This document shows positions 20,614-32,804 of a stretch of 64,000 nucleotides of DNA, in pieces. Source of the stretch: Dreissena polymorpha (Eukaryota; Mollusca; Bivalvia; Myida; Dreissenidae); assembly GCF_020536995.1 (NCBI RefSeq), contig NC_068367.1:66847192-66911191 (forward strand). Direction: 5' to 3'. The number at the start of each line of letters is the position of its first letter. Within the stretch, counting starts at the first letter, position 1. Under the pieces are notes generated by a model. It did no database searches, was not told the DNA's origin, and saw nothing but the letters and a program-made list of their open reading frames with translations. A program made the position numbers and the translations under genes.

Positions 20614-23600
20614 GTGAGACCCCTTCAATTGCCGCCTCACTCTGTGAAAATGGGGTTTAACGCATATGCGTGAAGTGTCGTCCTAGATTGGCCTGTGCAG
20701 TTTGAACAGACTAATCTGGGAGGTTACTTTCAGCTGTAATGATATTTATCGTTTAAAGAAAATCTCTTTTAAGCAAAAATCCAGTTTAGGCGGAAAAGTG
20801 TCGTCCCAGATTTGCCTGTGCGGACTGAGCAGGCTAATCTGGGATTTACAATTTACGCACATGCATTACAAAGAGTAAGGCTTACAGTATAATACAAATC
20901 GTCCAATATAGATGAGGCTGAACCAGGTAATTCCCGCACGCGTACAATGACTAACATATTCTACTTTCATTCAAATGTTCAGCTTCTTTTTATTATTTCC
21001 TATAAAATTTGAGAATATACACGATAACTTAACGATAAGAGATCTACCTTATTGACAATTTCATAGAAATCATTCTCAAATCGTGTGTATGCCACCACAG
21101 TTTATTATGCCGCTCAGTTTTACGGTATGTCCGCCCCCCGTCAACATATTGGCTGCATGGATTTTGTTCAGCACACAACAAAGCCATTTAATTATCATAA
21201 TTATAGGGTGGCGCTAATACTCACTTAACAGGTAAATGTTGATATTGTGACTTCAAAAACGCGCCGATACTAAACAGTTTGAGTTTCTGTCAGTCAGCCT
21301 GCTTACGACAGCCAGCAACTCGCCCGTCGGAGTCGGCCAACAAACATAGTTCACAATGAAGGAAATGTACAGTGGTAAATACAAGACAATCTGCAGGAAA
21401 CACACTCCACGAAATATACGTTTGACCCTCTGCACTCAAAATACCATGTGCCAAGGTTTAGAAAAACAGGACTCATTGCATATGAGGGCTGGGCATGGAA
21501 ATCTGGGACAACTGGGACGACTAATCTGGGGAGACTGGTACGACAAATTTGGACGACTGGGACGACAAATCTGTGACGACTCTTTACGCACATGCATTAC
21601 GCTTAGTTTCACTAAAACGAGACTGATATTCTCAGTTCAAAAATACACGCAATTCAGAAATAAAACAACTACATTGATAGGGAGTGAACCGCTTTCCATT
21701 ATTTTTCTTAATACAAAGTACAACGCTTTTCTAACTCAACGCCAAAGCCTATTTCGTTAGAGATTAGATCATTCAATGGTTCTTTTTTATTGCGAGCATA
21801 CCAAAAATTGATATTACAATAAAAACAATGACATTTTAACACTTAAAATGAAATGGGCACTGATAACAACCAGACGCCATTTCCGGTAAATTTTATATTG
21901 TATAGCGTCTTTAAACTTCGTGTGTCAAATTCCGCCATGATATTTCACAATTTTGAGTCTCCTTGAATTGCATCTGATAAAATTGTATATCATTGTTCGA
22001 TAAATGTTTTTGTGTTGTTTTATAAGAACCATTATAATGACAATATACACTTTATTCAGTGGTTAAGCGAATCCAATAAATGTTAAAAAAAAAACCTACA
22101 TATTTAGGAATCAAATCAAATCAAATCAAAATTCATGTTTTTTCATACCGACAATAAATAAATTTTGATTTGATGTGACCTTGTTGACAATGTAGAACGA
22201 TTTGTTGACCATATACTTGCTATAATTTTTAATGTCGACAACGCGTAAATATACATGACACGTGATGTTCTGATTAAACCATGTTACTGCTTCAGCTACA
22301 CAGTTTGCATTTTCATGTTTTCTCTCGCAATGTAATCAACGAGTTTCAATTTCTTATGAGTGAAAACTAAATATTGTCAGAGCTTTTCTATTGCAATCAT
22401 TATACACACAATCAATATATTTCTTAAACGCATAATCTTTTTTAAACTTAACATAATCTAATTTACCTTTTGATTTCATTACATCGAACCATAACTAATA
22501 ATCAAGGACGGAGCTGTTCGCCTTTTTTGTTTAAAGGAAGTCTCTTATTATATAAAATTCAGCCTGGTGCCTGGTGAGCCTGTGCGGACAGCACATGTTA
22601 AGGTGGGACGACTCTTTGCGCACATGGATTACGCCCCGCTTTCCCACAGCGAGACTTTTATTTGCTTAAATTTAAATAGGTTTCTCATCCTGCGCCGCCA
22701 ATTTTGCAGGTCGACCTCACCAGCCCGCTTGCCCGACCACGCGTCCCACACGAGCTGCTCTTCGTCGTCGGCGGCTGGAGCGGGGGATCGCCGACGAACA
22801 TCGTAGAGACATACGACACGCGCGCCGACAAATGGGTCGTGTCTGACGCCATGGACACGGGTGAGGCACACTTTTTTAATAGTCGCGTTCGGACAAAAAC
22901 TGGGCTTAATGCATGTTCTTTAAGTGCCATCCTAGATTAGTACAATAAGAACATGACTAACTTTTCCTGAACGAGGCACACTATTTGTTAATCGTCATAC
23001 TAAGATAGTATCGCATATATTTAAGAACCTAGGGTAGGTGCCCCATTACTATATATTATTAAACGCTTTAATAACAAAAAGTTCGATTTTCCGACTGTTT
23101 GGCTGTCCGTCTAATAGACGGTCTGCTTATGACGGCCCGCTTCACACATTTTTTTTTTTTGGGGGGGGGGGGGGGAACCCCAATCTAATCCGTGGTTATG
23201 AATAACGCTTAGGTCTACCCATGTTATGCACCAATGGTTAAAAGGGTAGTTTTTTCAAAAGACTGTAAACTGTTTTGGTTTGGTTAATTCCGCTAGTAAA
23301 GTGGGGTTTTCCGAAATCTAGCAATTTCCGAAGTGCCATTTTTGTTCGAACTCCGTATAGTGGCATCCACTGATTACTGCTTTACCCTGAAATATTTTGC
23401 ACATGAAGTTGGAAATGATTATATTTTAAGGTAAAAGATGAGCAGCAAATGAAGATCCTATACACGGATTATATAAATGTATTTAAATATTACATACTTC
23501 AATATGTATCAAAACAGTGGCAAGTGACAAGAACATGACGTCATTGAGATATTAAAAAATATATTTGAACAGATTCAAGACATTTATGGAACACTTGTTA

Positions 23601-25331
23601 CCTTTGAAATACTACGAAAGACGAATCACAACGAACAAATAAAACTGTGTTCGCTTATGGATATTTTTTTCTGCCACATAATCTGCTAGTACAGATAACG
23701 TGATTTTTACATTTGCTGGACATCTACACATGTTTATGTTCTTTTATATGATTTGAACTTTTCGCAGCATTTCATTTTCGATATAGGGCAATCAAACTGA
23801 ACCAATTGCGCCTCATGTGGAGCATTTGTTTTGTACCATTCCGTAAAAGATATTCGAACCTCGCTCTGGTAAAAACCAGGGGCATAATGCACGTGCGTAA
23901 AGCGTCCTCTCATATTAGCCTGTTCAGTCCTGCACAGGCCTATCAGTGACGAACTTTCCGCTTTACGGTATTTTTTTGTTTAAAGGAAGTAACTTCTTAG
24001 CAAAAATCCAATTTAAGCATAGTGTCATCCTACTTAGATAACTGCACAGGCTAATCGGGCAAGACATTTTACGCACGTGCCTTTAAACCCCAGTATATTG
24101 TATATCCACAGGCCCAAGAGCTTACCACGGGACCGCTTGTATTGGTCACATGATCTACATCATTGGAGGTTTTGATGGCATGGAGTATTTTAACAGCGTC
24201 CGCTGTTTTGACGCCATCAATAAAACCTGGTCAGAGGTATCACCAATGAACGCGAAAAGGTGAGCGTACAAATGCTTAGAAAGATTTTCAAAGGTTTAGG
24301 TTTAACTTCTTGTGTCACGACAAACACCATTGAATGCGACGCAAGATACCGGATTCCTTCCTAACTGTATACGAATACTTACCTTTTGTTGAAGCCATTG
24401 TATTTCTGATAATGGACACACACTTGTTTTAGTTTTTTATTGAGTGTTTTCATTGGATTTCATTGTGCTTGGTCCTGTCACATAACACTACGAGAAAGTT
24501 ATTTTCCGGTCCGATATATCGTAATCTATGTTACTTCGTTGGGTTGCAGTGCATGGTACTTCATTTGTTTATCTGCGCTAAAGTGCTATTTTTTCATCCC
24601 ATTTGCTTTGTATTGCATTGTAAGCACACATTTTATGTCCTAACGTTTCACACATATATTGCGTTAGATTGAAATTTTTCAAAAAACAGCAACACAATAA
24701 TTGTACCTGTTTATGTTTTTTATAGAGTATCCTCAAAGGGAGAAAACACGGTTCGTTTCAGAAACTATACGAGTTGTCTGCCATTAACATTTATCATAAT
24801 TTTTCCACATTTTCATGGGTACACCATTAAAATAGGATTAGGCTGTTTTGTACACTGTACACATTTAAACATTTAAAAAATAAGGACCTTCACATAATTG
24901 CATCCAACCCTCGCGACTGGAGACGGTACCTATATTAATCGTCACATCGTAGTTCATATTTTATTGAACACGCACCTTTACTTTTTTTCGCGAGAAATTT
25001 ATGCCGCATTTGCCCCTGACGATAGGTGTTACGTCAGCGTCACCTTGCTGGACGGCCTGATCTACGCCCTGGGCGGATATGACGGCCACACCAGACAGAG
25101 CTCCGCCGAGCGCTATTTCCCCCGGAAGAACCAGTGGTCGCTTATCCAGCCCATGAACCATCAGAGAAGCGACGCCAGCGCAGCGTGTCATGATAGTAAG
25201 TGTGCTTAGAGCAGTTAACCTCCTCCTACTCCTAATTTTCCTCCTCTTCCTCTTCCTCCTCCTCATCATCACCTCCAAAAATCCCAATATTACTACAACC
25301 AAAGCCATCATCCTCATCCTCATCCTCATCC

Positions 25332-25400
<69 letters not shown>

Positions 25401-25410
25401 CCATCATCAC

Positions 25411-25505
<95 letters not shown>

Positions 25506-28500
25506 CCACCACTACCATCACCATCATCATCAATCATCAGCAGCAGCAACAGCATCAATTATCAATCATTTTCATTAGCATGATCATTTCATCATTTTGA
25601 GCAGTAACATGAAACCTTAAGTACTTCAAGTTTTACTACTTCTACTTACGTGCATGTCTACCATAATGATTTGAATTAGATATAATGCACAATTTTACTA
25701 TGTTGTCTAGTTCACCAGATATACAAATAGCATGCAAGGCAGTGGAGGCTTATCATTAAGAATGTTTGAACTCGCGTGCAGTGTTATGTATATGCAGTGT
25801 TATGTATATGAATGAGTCACGTAGAGCATGTAAAATGAAAGTTCAACAAAACAATATGTGAACAAGTACATATTTTGTACTTCAAATAGCTGTACAAAAG
25901 AGCTGCAACATATGTCGAAAAGTATGTCCGTTTTATATATAAAAGATGTTGCCTTATCAGGCGTTTATATTCACGTAATTCTATTAAATAACATTAAATT
26001 GTTCGCTAATATTTTAAATATGTTTGTTATCGGCAGGCTATGTTTATTGTTTGCTATACTGATTTAATTTCTATTATAAGTTGTACGGACGATTCTATTA
26101 AACAATACGTTATGAAAGTAAATCGCAGCGCATATGTTTCACGTTTTTCTGAAAATAAGCAATTACATATTCAAATGCCATTCAGTATACATGTTATATA
26201 CCAATTAACGTTGACCAGCTTAATTATATTAATTTTCGTTACATAGTATTTTTGTTTACAGAACCTATGCGGAGTGGTCATAAACATAGGTTTGAAAGGA
26301 ATTGCGTATATATTTCCGTTTTTCATTTTAAAAAGTCAGTTCATTCAGCTCCTCTTATTCTTCCTCCTCCTTCTCATCTTCCTTCATCGCCTTCTAATGT
26401 TTCTCCTCGTCATCTTACTTCTCATCCTCTTCCATTTTGTTTTCTCATCTTCATCATCCCATTTCCCCTCTTCTTACCCGCCCTCATCTTCAATATACCC
26501 TCCTTGCTCTACTCCTATTTCTTCTCCCATTTCATTTTCCACTTAACCTCGACCTACTTCTTCTCCTTCTTCTCCTGCAACCATTCATCTTTCGTTTCCT
26601 TCTTGTCTTCGTCTCGCCATTTTTTTCACGTTTTCATCCTCCTCCCCTTCGTCATCATTTCTCTCCCGCACCTCCTGTTATCTTCATTAAATGCTTCCTC
26701 GTCGGTAATTTTTCTTTCTCTTCTTTCTCCCCCTTTCCCAAATATCCATCTTATCACTATAATCATCAAAATCAACCAATTCTTCTTCTTTCTCCTCTTA
26801 CTTCCCCTCTGGTTCCCGTTACTTATTTCTTCTTCCTTCTGCTGATTTTCCTCCGCTTCCTCTATCTTCCAATATACCTACATCCGCATCATCGTCGTCA
26901 ATATTCTCAACATCATCATTGTTATTGCTATTATGTATTCATTGTATTTTGTCATCGTCAATACGATGAACCATTTTGCCATGTAAATCATTATCTACAC
27001 TACCCTCTAGACCGGATCTACATCTGTGGCGGTTTCAATGGGGCGGAATGCCTGAGTCACGCCGAGTGCTACGATCCCCGGGCCAACCAGTGGACCATGC
27101 TCACACCTATGAGGAACCGACGGAGCGGCGTCGGGGTCATCGCCTACAGGTGCATTTTAAGAGTCTCGCACTAGGCAAAGCGGGTTTGATGCATGTGCTT
27201 ACAGCGTGGTCCCAGATTAGTCCGTGCAGTTTTCCGCACAGGCTAATCAAGGACGAAACTTCCCACCTAAGTGCGATTTTTGTTTTGAAGAGACTGTCTA
27301 TTTCGGAATGTTTGTATAACAACATGTACATATTTTTATTTTTATGTTAATGATTTTATTTTTTCGCAATTTCTACTGTAAAAAATATTAGTTGTAACCA
27401 AAGACAAAAGACAAGTAATGATTTGATGCCCGCTTGGCTACAAGGCTTTACAACATTTAAATTCCATCGATGCAAATTACAAATACCTGTTTGAACCTCG
27501 CTCTGGGAAAATGTGGCTTAATTGATGTGCGTCAAGTATCGTACCAGATAAGCCTGTGCAGTCCTCACTTGCTAATCAAAAAAGCTTTCCGCTTGTATGG
27601 TATTGTTTCTTAGCCAAAATCCAGTTTAGGCGGAACGCGAGTCGCAGTAAAAATTGTGTCGGGCCTCTAAAAGCCGAGATAATCAGGGACGACAATTTCC
27701 ACCTTTACTGGATTTCCGCTAAGAAGAGACTTCCTTTCAACAAAAAATACAATAAAAGCGAAAAGTACGTGTAGCCCATGAGTAGCATATGCGGACTGCA
27801 CAGGCCTATGATGAAACTGCATGCACCTGCATTAAAACCCGTTTTTTTCGGTGCTCGGCTCATTTGAGTTTAATACATATGTGCTGCAGAGACCACATCT
27901 ATGCACTGGGAGGTTTCAATGGGATATCACGGATGAATTCCGGCGAGCGTTTAAACCCCGTCACAAACACGTGGACACCTGTTGCTGATATGTACAGCCC
28001 ACGCAGTAACTTCGCTCTCGAGGTAATGTTCTTTTATAAGGTTAATGCAATGTAGTTTATATAAGAAGTAACATTAACGTGTTGATTATCATCGATTAGT
28101 GTGTTCTTCTTTTCAATAGAAAAAAATGCGTGGGCTTAGCAAAAATAGTTACGATGTTACGGTAGGAATACTCCGCTTGCGCCCTTGATGCCTCGGGCGT
28201 GACTTACGCAAGCTTGATTCTGTTGTGTTGTTTGTCTTTCATATTCTTGATTATATTGTTTTTATTGATTATTTTTGCTTGATTATTTTTTCCGGGTTTC
28301 GGACTCCTGTGTTTGTTCTATGTCTTCAGGCGCTCGATCCTGATTTATGTCTTTCATGTTGTATATCGCTACATGTGTGTCTCTCAGGTATTTGATTATG
28401 TTCCATATTTGCCTGATATTGTTTTGTGTCTTTCTGGTGATTGATCGTGATGTTTGATTATATCGTATGTGTTGCATGGCATTAAGTATGTTATGTGTCT

Positions 28501-29894
28501 TTCATATGCTTGAATATGTTATGTGTCTTTCATATGCTTGAATATGTATGTGTCTTCATATGCTGAATTGAATATGTTATGTGTCTTTCATATGCTTGAA
28601 TATGTTATGTGTCTTTCATATGCTTGAATATGTTATGTGTCTTTCATATGCTTGAATATGTTATGTGTCTTTCATATGCTTGAATATGTTATGTGTCTTC
28701 ATATGCTTGAATATGTTATGTGTCTTTCATATGCTTGAATATGTTATGTGTCTTTCATATGCTTGAATATGTTATGTGTCTTTCATATGCTTGAATATGT
28801 TATGTGTCTTTCATATGCTTGAATATGTTATGTGTCTTTCATATGCTTGAATATGTTATGTGTCTTTCATATGCTTGAATATGTTATGTGTCTTTCATAT
28901 GCTTGAATATGTTATGTGTCTTTCACACGCGTGAATATGTTATGCGTCTTTCACGTAATTGATTATGTTATGTGTCGCTCGTTTGATTGATTATTGAACG
29001 TGGCTTGTATACGCTTCATTATGTAATGCGTCTTTGATTATGTTCTTCGACTTTCGTGCATTTCATTATGATGTGCGTCTTTCAGGGGCTTGTTTCTTAT
29101 ATTTGTTCTTTATGTGTTTTATTTTGTTATGTGTCTTGATGGTTCTTGATTAAATTATGTTCTGTGTCTTTCGGCTGCTTACTAATTCTTCTTCATCTTG
29201 TGCTTGCTTGATTATTCTCTATTACTCTCACATAATGCTTTTGTTCACGGTATTTCATATGCGCCATGACGTGGTTTTTGAGTGAGTACTGATTCTCTTC
29301 TGCCTCTTTCAGGTGCCTTATGCTGATCTGTATGTTTCAGGTGCTTGACGACATGATCTTTGTTATTGGAGGCTTTAACGGCATGACGACTATTTTCAAC
29401 GTGGAATGTTATGACGGATGTACGGACGAATGGTAGGTAATCCAGAGATCTACCGACACAAGCAAATGAACATGCTTTAATTTAAGTAATAAGGAAACAA
29501 CTGGGCTTAATGCATTTGCGTTAAGTATCACACCAAATGTGCCGCACAGGTTTATCAGTGTCAACCATTTTCGCTTACACAGGCTTATCAGGGACGACAC
29601 TTTCCGCTTTTATAGATTTTTTTGTTTAAGAAAAGTCTTATATAAACGAAAATCAAATCTAGGCGGAAAGTGGCGTCACATGTTTTAACCCCATTTTCAC
29701 AGAGCAATTAATTTATAAATTTCCCAATGTTTCTACATTACAGGTACGATGCTTCCGACATGAACATCTACAGAAGCGCCCTCAGCGCATGCGTGGTTAC
29801 CGGCCTGCCCAACATCCTCGATTACATCAGTACGGACCGTGAAACAGAGCGCGGAAGGAAGTCGCGGCTCCATACCGCCAAATTGAACGAATAG
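19798..29894 (+). CDS. KLHL10: Kelch-like protein 10 (CUL3 adaptor), complete, 8 exons
   Basis: Exons 19798..20613, 22710..22860, 24112..24259, 25026..25195, 27011..27149, 27890..28022, 29341..29432 and 29744..29894 join in frame to 599 codons plus stop; human KLHL10 is 608 aa. All introns are GT/AG. The BTB domain (about residues 25..130) and BACK domain (about 135..240) are in exon 1; six Kelch blades follow, roughly one per exon. Signature stretches shared with vertebrate KLHL10 include GGWSGGSPTN, DNCIGI-like ENCIGIYKF, and FNVECYD near the end. KLHL10 is known as a substrate adaptor of CUL3 ubiquitin ligase in spermatids (mouse male fertility; fly caspase activation). The start is the first ATG in an open stretch whose upstream in-frame stop is at 19681. 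Polyadenylation signals follow at about 30017. Confidence 0.95.
20641..20880. repeat. Foldback repeat in KLHL10 intron 1
   Basis: Full two-hairpin copy starting 27 bp after the exon 1 donor: GTGTCGTCCTAGATTGGCC, then GGAAAAGTGTCGTCCCAG and GGCTAATCTGGGA. The remaining 20881..22560 of the intron holds a half copy near 21480..21640 and 22565..22640 but no gene. Confidence 0.85.
22710..22860 (+). CDS. KLHL10: KLHL10 exon 2: linker and Kelch blade 1
   Basis: Acceptor TTTTGCAG. Encodes LLFVVGGWSGGSPTNIVETY and DTRADKWV, diagnostic of KLHL10 rather than other KLHL proteins. Donor GTGAGG in phase 1. Confidence 0.95.
23160..23175. repeat. G-run in KLHL10 intron 2
   Basis: A T-run passes directly into about 15 consecutive G. 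Otherwise 22861..23860 shows only a foldback fragment (about 22895..22945) and AT-rich sequence. Confidence 0.8.
23860..24092. repeat. Foldback repeat in KLHL10 intron 2
   Basis: Starts GCATAATGCACGTGCGTAAA and ends TTTTACGCACGTGCCTTTAA, with eroded internal hairpins. It abuts the exon 3 acceptor region, so its end supplies sequence near the branch point. Confidence 0.8.
24112..24259 (+). CDS. KLHL10: KLHL10 exon 3: Kelch blade 2
   Basis: Acceptor CCACAG. Encodes HMIYIIGGFDGMEYFNSVRC and a conserved tryptophan in INKTWSEV. Donor GTGAGC splits an arginine codon. A foldback repeat ends 20 bp before the exon. Confidence 0.95.
25026..25195 (+). CDS. KLHL10: KLHL10 exon 4: Kelch blade 3
   Basis: Acceptor GACGATAG. 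Encodes CYVSVTLLDGLIYALGGYDG and ERYFPRKNQWSLI, then QRSDASAACHD. Donor GTAAGT. A 230-bp (CAT)n tract begins about 115 bp downstream. Confidence 0.95.
25310..25545. repeat. (CAT)n/(CCT)n microsatellite in KLHL10 intron 4
   Basis: A CCT/CTT-rich lead (about 25220..25300) passes into more than 60 CAT units with a few CAC interruptions. Confidence 0.97.
26340..26900 (+). repeat. Polypyrimidine tract in KLHL10 intron 4
   Basis: About 550 bases dominated by C and T on the plus strand (CTCCTC, TTCTTC, CCTTC runs). The long open frames here are low-complexity artefacts, not genes. Confidence 0.9.
27011..27149 (+). CDS. KLHL10: KLHL10 exon 5: Kelch blade 4
   Basis: Acceptor CCCTCTAG after a long pyrimidine-rich intron. 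Encodes RIYICGGFNGAECLSHAECY and RANQWTMLTPMRNRRSG. Donor GTGCAT. Confidence 0.95.
27165..27295. repeat. Foldback repeat half in KLHL10 intron 5
   Basis: Only the first hairpin is kept: CCCAGATTAGTCCGTGC with GCACAGGCTAATCAAGGACG. Confidence 0.75.
27485..27840. repeat. Composite foldback repeat in KLHL10 intron 5
   Basis: Two damaged family members in series, with a GTCGGGCCTCTAAAAGCC insert also seen in the copies at 33030 and 54720. The whole block was carried into the inverted duplicate at about 41400..41690. Confidence 0.75.
27890..28022 (+). CDS. KLHL10: KLHL10 exon 6: Kelch blade 5
   Basis: Acceptor GTGCTGCAG. Encodes [20 protein letters not shown] and [18 protein letters not shown]. 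Donor GTAATG in phase 0. An inverted duplicate of this exon and its flanks is at 41245..41377. Confidence 0.95.
28490..28945 (+). repeat. 28-bp minisatellite in KLHL10 intron 6
   Basis: About 16 tandem copies of a 28-bp unit (TATGTGTCTTTCATATGCTT plus GAATATGT). Most copies are identical; a few have single-base or short deletions near the left end. Confidence 0.95.
29341..29432 (+). CDS. KLHL10: KLHL10 exon 7: first part of Kelch blade 6
   Basis: Acceptor ATGTTTCAG. Encodes VLDDMIFVIGGFNGMTTIFN and VECYDGCTDEW. Donor GTAGGT splits the tryptophan codon. Confidence 0.95.
29495..29690. repeat. Foldback repeat in KLHL10 intron 7
   Basis: GGGCTTAATGCATTTGCGTT start and TATCAGGGACGACACTTTCC core are clear; the second hairpin is truncated. 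Confidence 0.75.
29744..29894 (+). CDS. KLHL10: KLHL10 exon 8: end of Kelch blade 6 and C-terminus
   Basis: Acceptor CATTACAG. Encodes YDASDMNIYRSALSACVVTG, as in human KLHL10 (YDAHDMSIYRSALS), then a basic tail ending LHTAKLNE and TAG. Confidence 0.95.
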
Positions 29895-30015
29895 ACGAGA
29901 GTTTTTGTGAAAAGATTTTGTCTTCTTAAGTAAAGCGAAATCCTGTGGTTTTTTATTCCGCAAATGTGAGATATACAAGTTCCGTTTTATTTGGACTCTT
30001 TTTGTTGCTATGCTA

Positions 30016-30026
30016 AAATAAATAAA
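30016..30026 (+). terminator. KLHL10: KLHL10 polyadenylation signals
   Basis: Overlapping AAATAAATAAA about 125 bases after the stop codon gives two AATAAA hexamers. The 50 bp before it recurs at 40521..40572. Confidence 0.7.
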
Positions 30027-30354
30027 GATCGAAACCATATATCACTGCTTCTTTTGATTATATATTTTCTCGGTTGTATGTAGAAAGAAAGATTTTCCTT
30101 TTTAAATGGTATGTTCGAAAAAATGATGTTAAAATTTGAAAATTTACAATCTTGTTTTGTGTAAAGTAAACAACTGCTGTTTTTCTAAACAAAGCGTTTA
30201 CAAGTAATTGATTATTTTTCTGAAGGCTTAATGGGCAATGTTTATATATCTTTGTATTATTTAACCATATCAATAACTCTGCTGACTTATAAATCTAAGT
30301 ATTTTTAAAGCCTTAACCAATTGTGAAAGCAAGATTTTTTTTAAATTTAAAATG

Positions 30355-30428
30355 TTGCCATACCCGGGAATTAAACCTGGGACCTCTAAAAGCAAAATAT
30401 TACTTGTCACCACTGCACCACGCAATTT
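30355..30428 (-). repeat. tRNA-derived SINE head or tRNA pseudogene
   Basis: The minus strand has an A-box-like TGGTGCAGTGGTGAC and, 30 bases on, a B-box-like GGTTTAATTCC followed by CGGGTATGGCAA. Acceptor-stem pairing is only about four pairs, so it is not a working tRNA. Confidence 0.45.
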
Positions 30429-32340
30429 AAATGCTTTAAAACGAAAGAAAACCGCTATCATAGAACTAAACGCTCTTTCCAAACCATTGAGGAAAAGGCG
30501 TTTCATTGTCATTGTCATATTGTTTTTAAATTTGCCAAATAAAATTGAAATCGAAACAAAGAGTTAGCTCATTTGAATTTTCAAAGGTATGATACATAAC
30601 AACAAATTTAAAATGAAGGTCACCGTTTTGACAAGTATTTACATAGGCAGCGATTTAATTGGTCTGGGACGATCCTTTTTAAACTCTGTTAAATATTCCT
30701 TTCTATTTGGAATTTGAAAATTAAGATTTTAAAATTAACTTCAAAAATTGGATAACATCAACATATATATAACACAACATGATATTTTAAAGTAAACATG
30801 CAAACACGCACCGGAACGAAGTGGAAAAAACAAGGAGCGACAGATTCTTGCGCTTTCGTCAATTCGAAGTAGTGCAGTTGGAAAGTTAGTTTTAAGCGAC
30901 TGAATAAATAAACGTAATAAGCATCGACTCGATCTATGTTCACAGGTTTTTTTTACAATGTAAAAGTTCTAATCAGAATCAAGGGGCGTGGATACAAATT
31001 ATATGTTACGAGAGAACAATTTTTGTTTTGTTGTAGAGCTGAAAGAATTTTGATTGTAAACATAAAAATTAGTTTCGCTCTGTGAAAAAGGGGGTTTAAT
31101 GCATGTGCGTAATGTCTCGTCCCACATTAGCATGTGCAGTCCACATAGGCTAATCAGGGACGAAACTTTCCGCTTTTGTGATATTTTAACTCTTCACAGA
31201 GCATGGCGGAAATACTTTATCCCATCGGAGTGGAACGGGGTGAGCTGGAATGCTGACATATTTTGTGAAAATCGAGTTTAAAAATGTGAAAATACACATA
31301 TTTATGACACAACACACAAAAAGCATAAACTCTGTTCTAGGATGTCAAGAAACTACTGTGTATGTCATCTGCAACATTAGCCAGAAATTTTATTTTGTAA
31401 TCACAGCGTCATTTCGCCGCTAAATAACATCAAAACACATTTAACATAGCCACAATTTGGAAATTGTCTCTCAAATCGTCCTGATCTATGACACACCAAG
31501 CCACAAACGTGGGGACGTATGTTTCAAAATATGAAGGGGAACTCATTTTATTATCAGGCCAATGAAAACAACATTCAAGTTTCTTCATGCTTTACCATGT
31601 GTATACTATATGTTGCTTATACTATATATAATATATTATTATAATATATTGCTTATTAATGCTTTATTATTTGTTGACATTCAGATTAAACTCAAGGCAT
31701 CTTACATAACAAAGAAATATTATTAATTATAAATAAGCATATATTCTTGTCGACATTTGCTTGCAGCGTTTGTCAATATATGCGGGTCCATTGCACGCGC
31801 CGTACGTTTGTTGTTAAATTGCCTATAATCTATAATTTAAAAACACACGCACAATCAACGTAGATCAACGACCGAATTGAAAATACAGTTCGCAACGTCA
31901 TGCATATGTCTACTGGTCAAGTTATAATAAAAAATCGTTTCTTGTGCGTGGATCTTAAGTCTTTTTCAAGCGAGCGGTTAAAACAGCATTTTAAAACCCA
32001 CTCTACTTGAGCTTCGCTCTTGTAAAAACGTGGTTTAATGCACGTACGCAAACTTTCCGCCTTAATTGGATTTTCATTTAAATGGTACTTCCTGAACATT
32101 ATATAATACATAAGGCAATAATGTAAAACATACATATAATATGATGTGGTTTTTATTCATTTCGAAACGTTAGCGTTTGGTTCGAAATGTGAAAAAAAAC
32201 GTGACTTGCACAACAACAGATACGCACATTGCGGTCTGATACAGCATTGGGTTTTTGCAGGAACGAACCAACACACTGTTTATAAAAATAGATCAATTTG
32301 TCCTAATGCGTTTAAATCATCAAGCCTACATCACATCATT
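30429..32340. other. Intergenic region between KLHL10 and microseminoprotein copy 1
   Basis: AT-rich. Foldback-family fragments lie at about 31090..31180 and 32030..32095. No gene seen. Confidence 0.5.
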
Positions 32341-32354
32341 CACGTGTATAAATA
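32341..32354 (+). promoter_or_regulatory. TATA box with overlapping E-box, microseminoprotein copy 1
   Basis: CACGTG (32341..32346) runs directly into TATAAATA (32347..32354), 73 bases before the start codon. A start of transcription about 30 bases downstream would leave a short 5'UTR. Not shared by copy 2. Confidence 0.6.
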
Positions 32355-32426
32355 AAGCCCGCTCGCGTGAATTTCGCAATCTTGAACATACGGCTTTGAA
32401 CGCGCAATAAAACATCGGAGGACAAA

Positions 32427-32526
32427 ATGATTTCTAACATAGCCATGGGTTTCCGTGTTAGTATGTTTATAGTGGTCGTTGTGTTGCCGGGTGTAGAGGC
32501 TTTCTGCTTCGCGTCAGGTCCAACAG
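32427..32526 (+). CDS. Microseminoprotein-like copy 1, exon 1 (signal peptide)
   Basis: First [17 protein letters not shown]. The second ATG (MGF) aligns with the start of copy 2. About 12 hydrophobic residues are followed by a likely cleavage after VEA. Donor GTAAGT in phase 1. Confidence 0.8.
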
Positions 32527-32773
32527 GTAAGTTAGTAATCGTTTTATGTTATTTTTAAAACATTCACGTATATGATGATACTATGTTGTTATTCAATGCA
32601 TAAAAACTATACTATATTTTTTCTATGTGATTTTCTAATGTCTATATTACTCTTATGATGGTTTTTGTTTTCTTCTTCTCCTTCTCCTCCTCCTTCTTAT
32701 TTTTCTTTTTCTTCTTCTTTTTCTTGTTGTTGTTGTTGTTGTTCTTCTTCTTATTCTTCTTCTTCTTCTTCTT

Positions 32774-32804
<31 letters not shown>

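Noticed and set aside
24961-25600. Long frames of 108-190 codons near KLHL10 exon 4
   Set aside because: Same (CAT)n effect; the real exon is 25026..25195 on plus.
26252-27174. Frames of 197 and 245 codons, the latter running into KLHL10 exon 5
   Set aside because: Polypyrimidine low complexity; a CTCTAG acceptor at 27010 and homology show exon 5 starts at 27011.
28490-28945. CRISPR-like array
   Set aside because: Contiguous 28-bp tandem units without spacers, in an animal intron.
30355-30428. Functional tRNA gene
   Set aside because: A- and B-box-like motifs are present but the acceptor and anticodon stems do not pair well.
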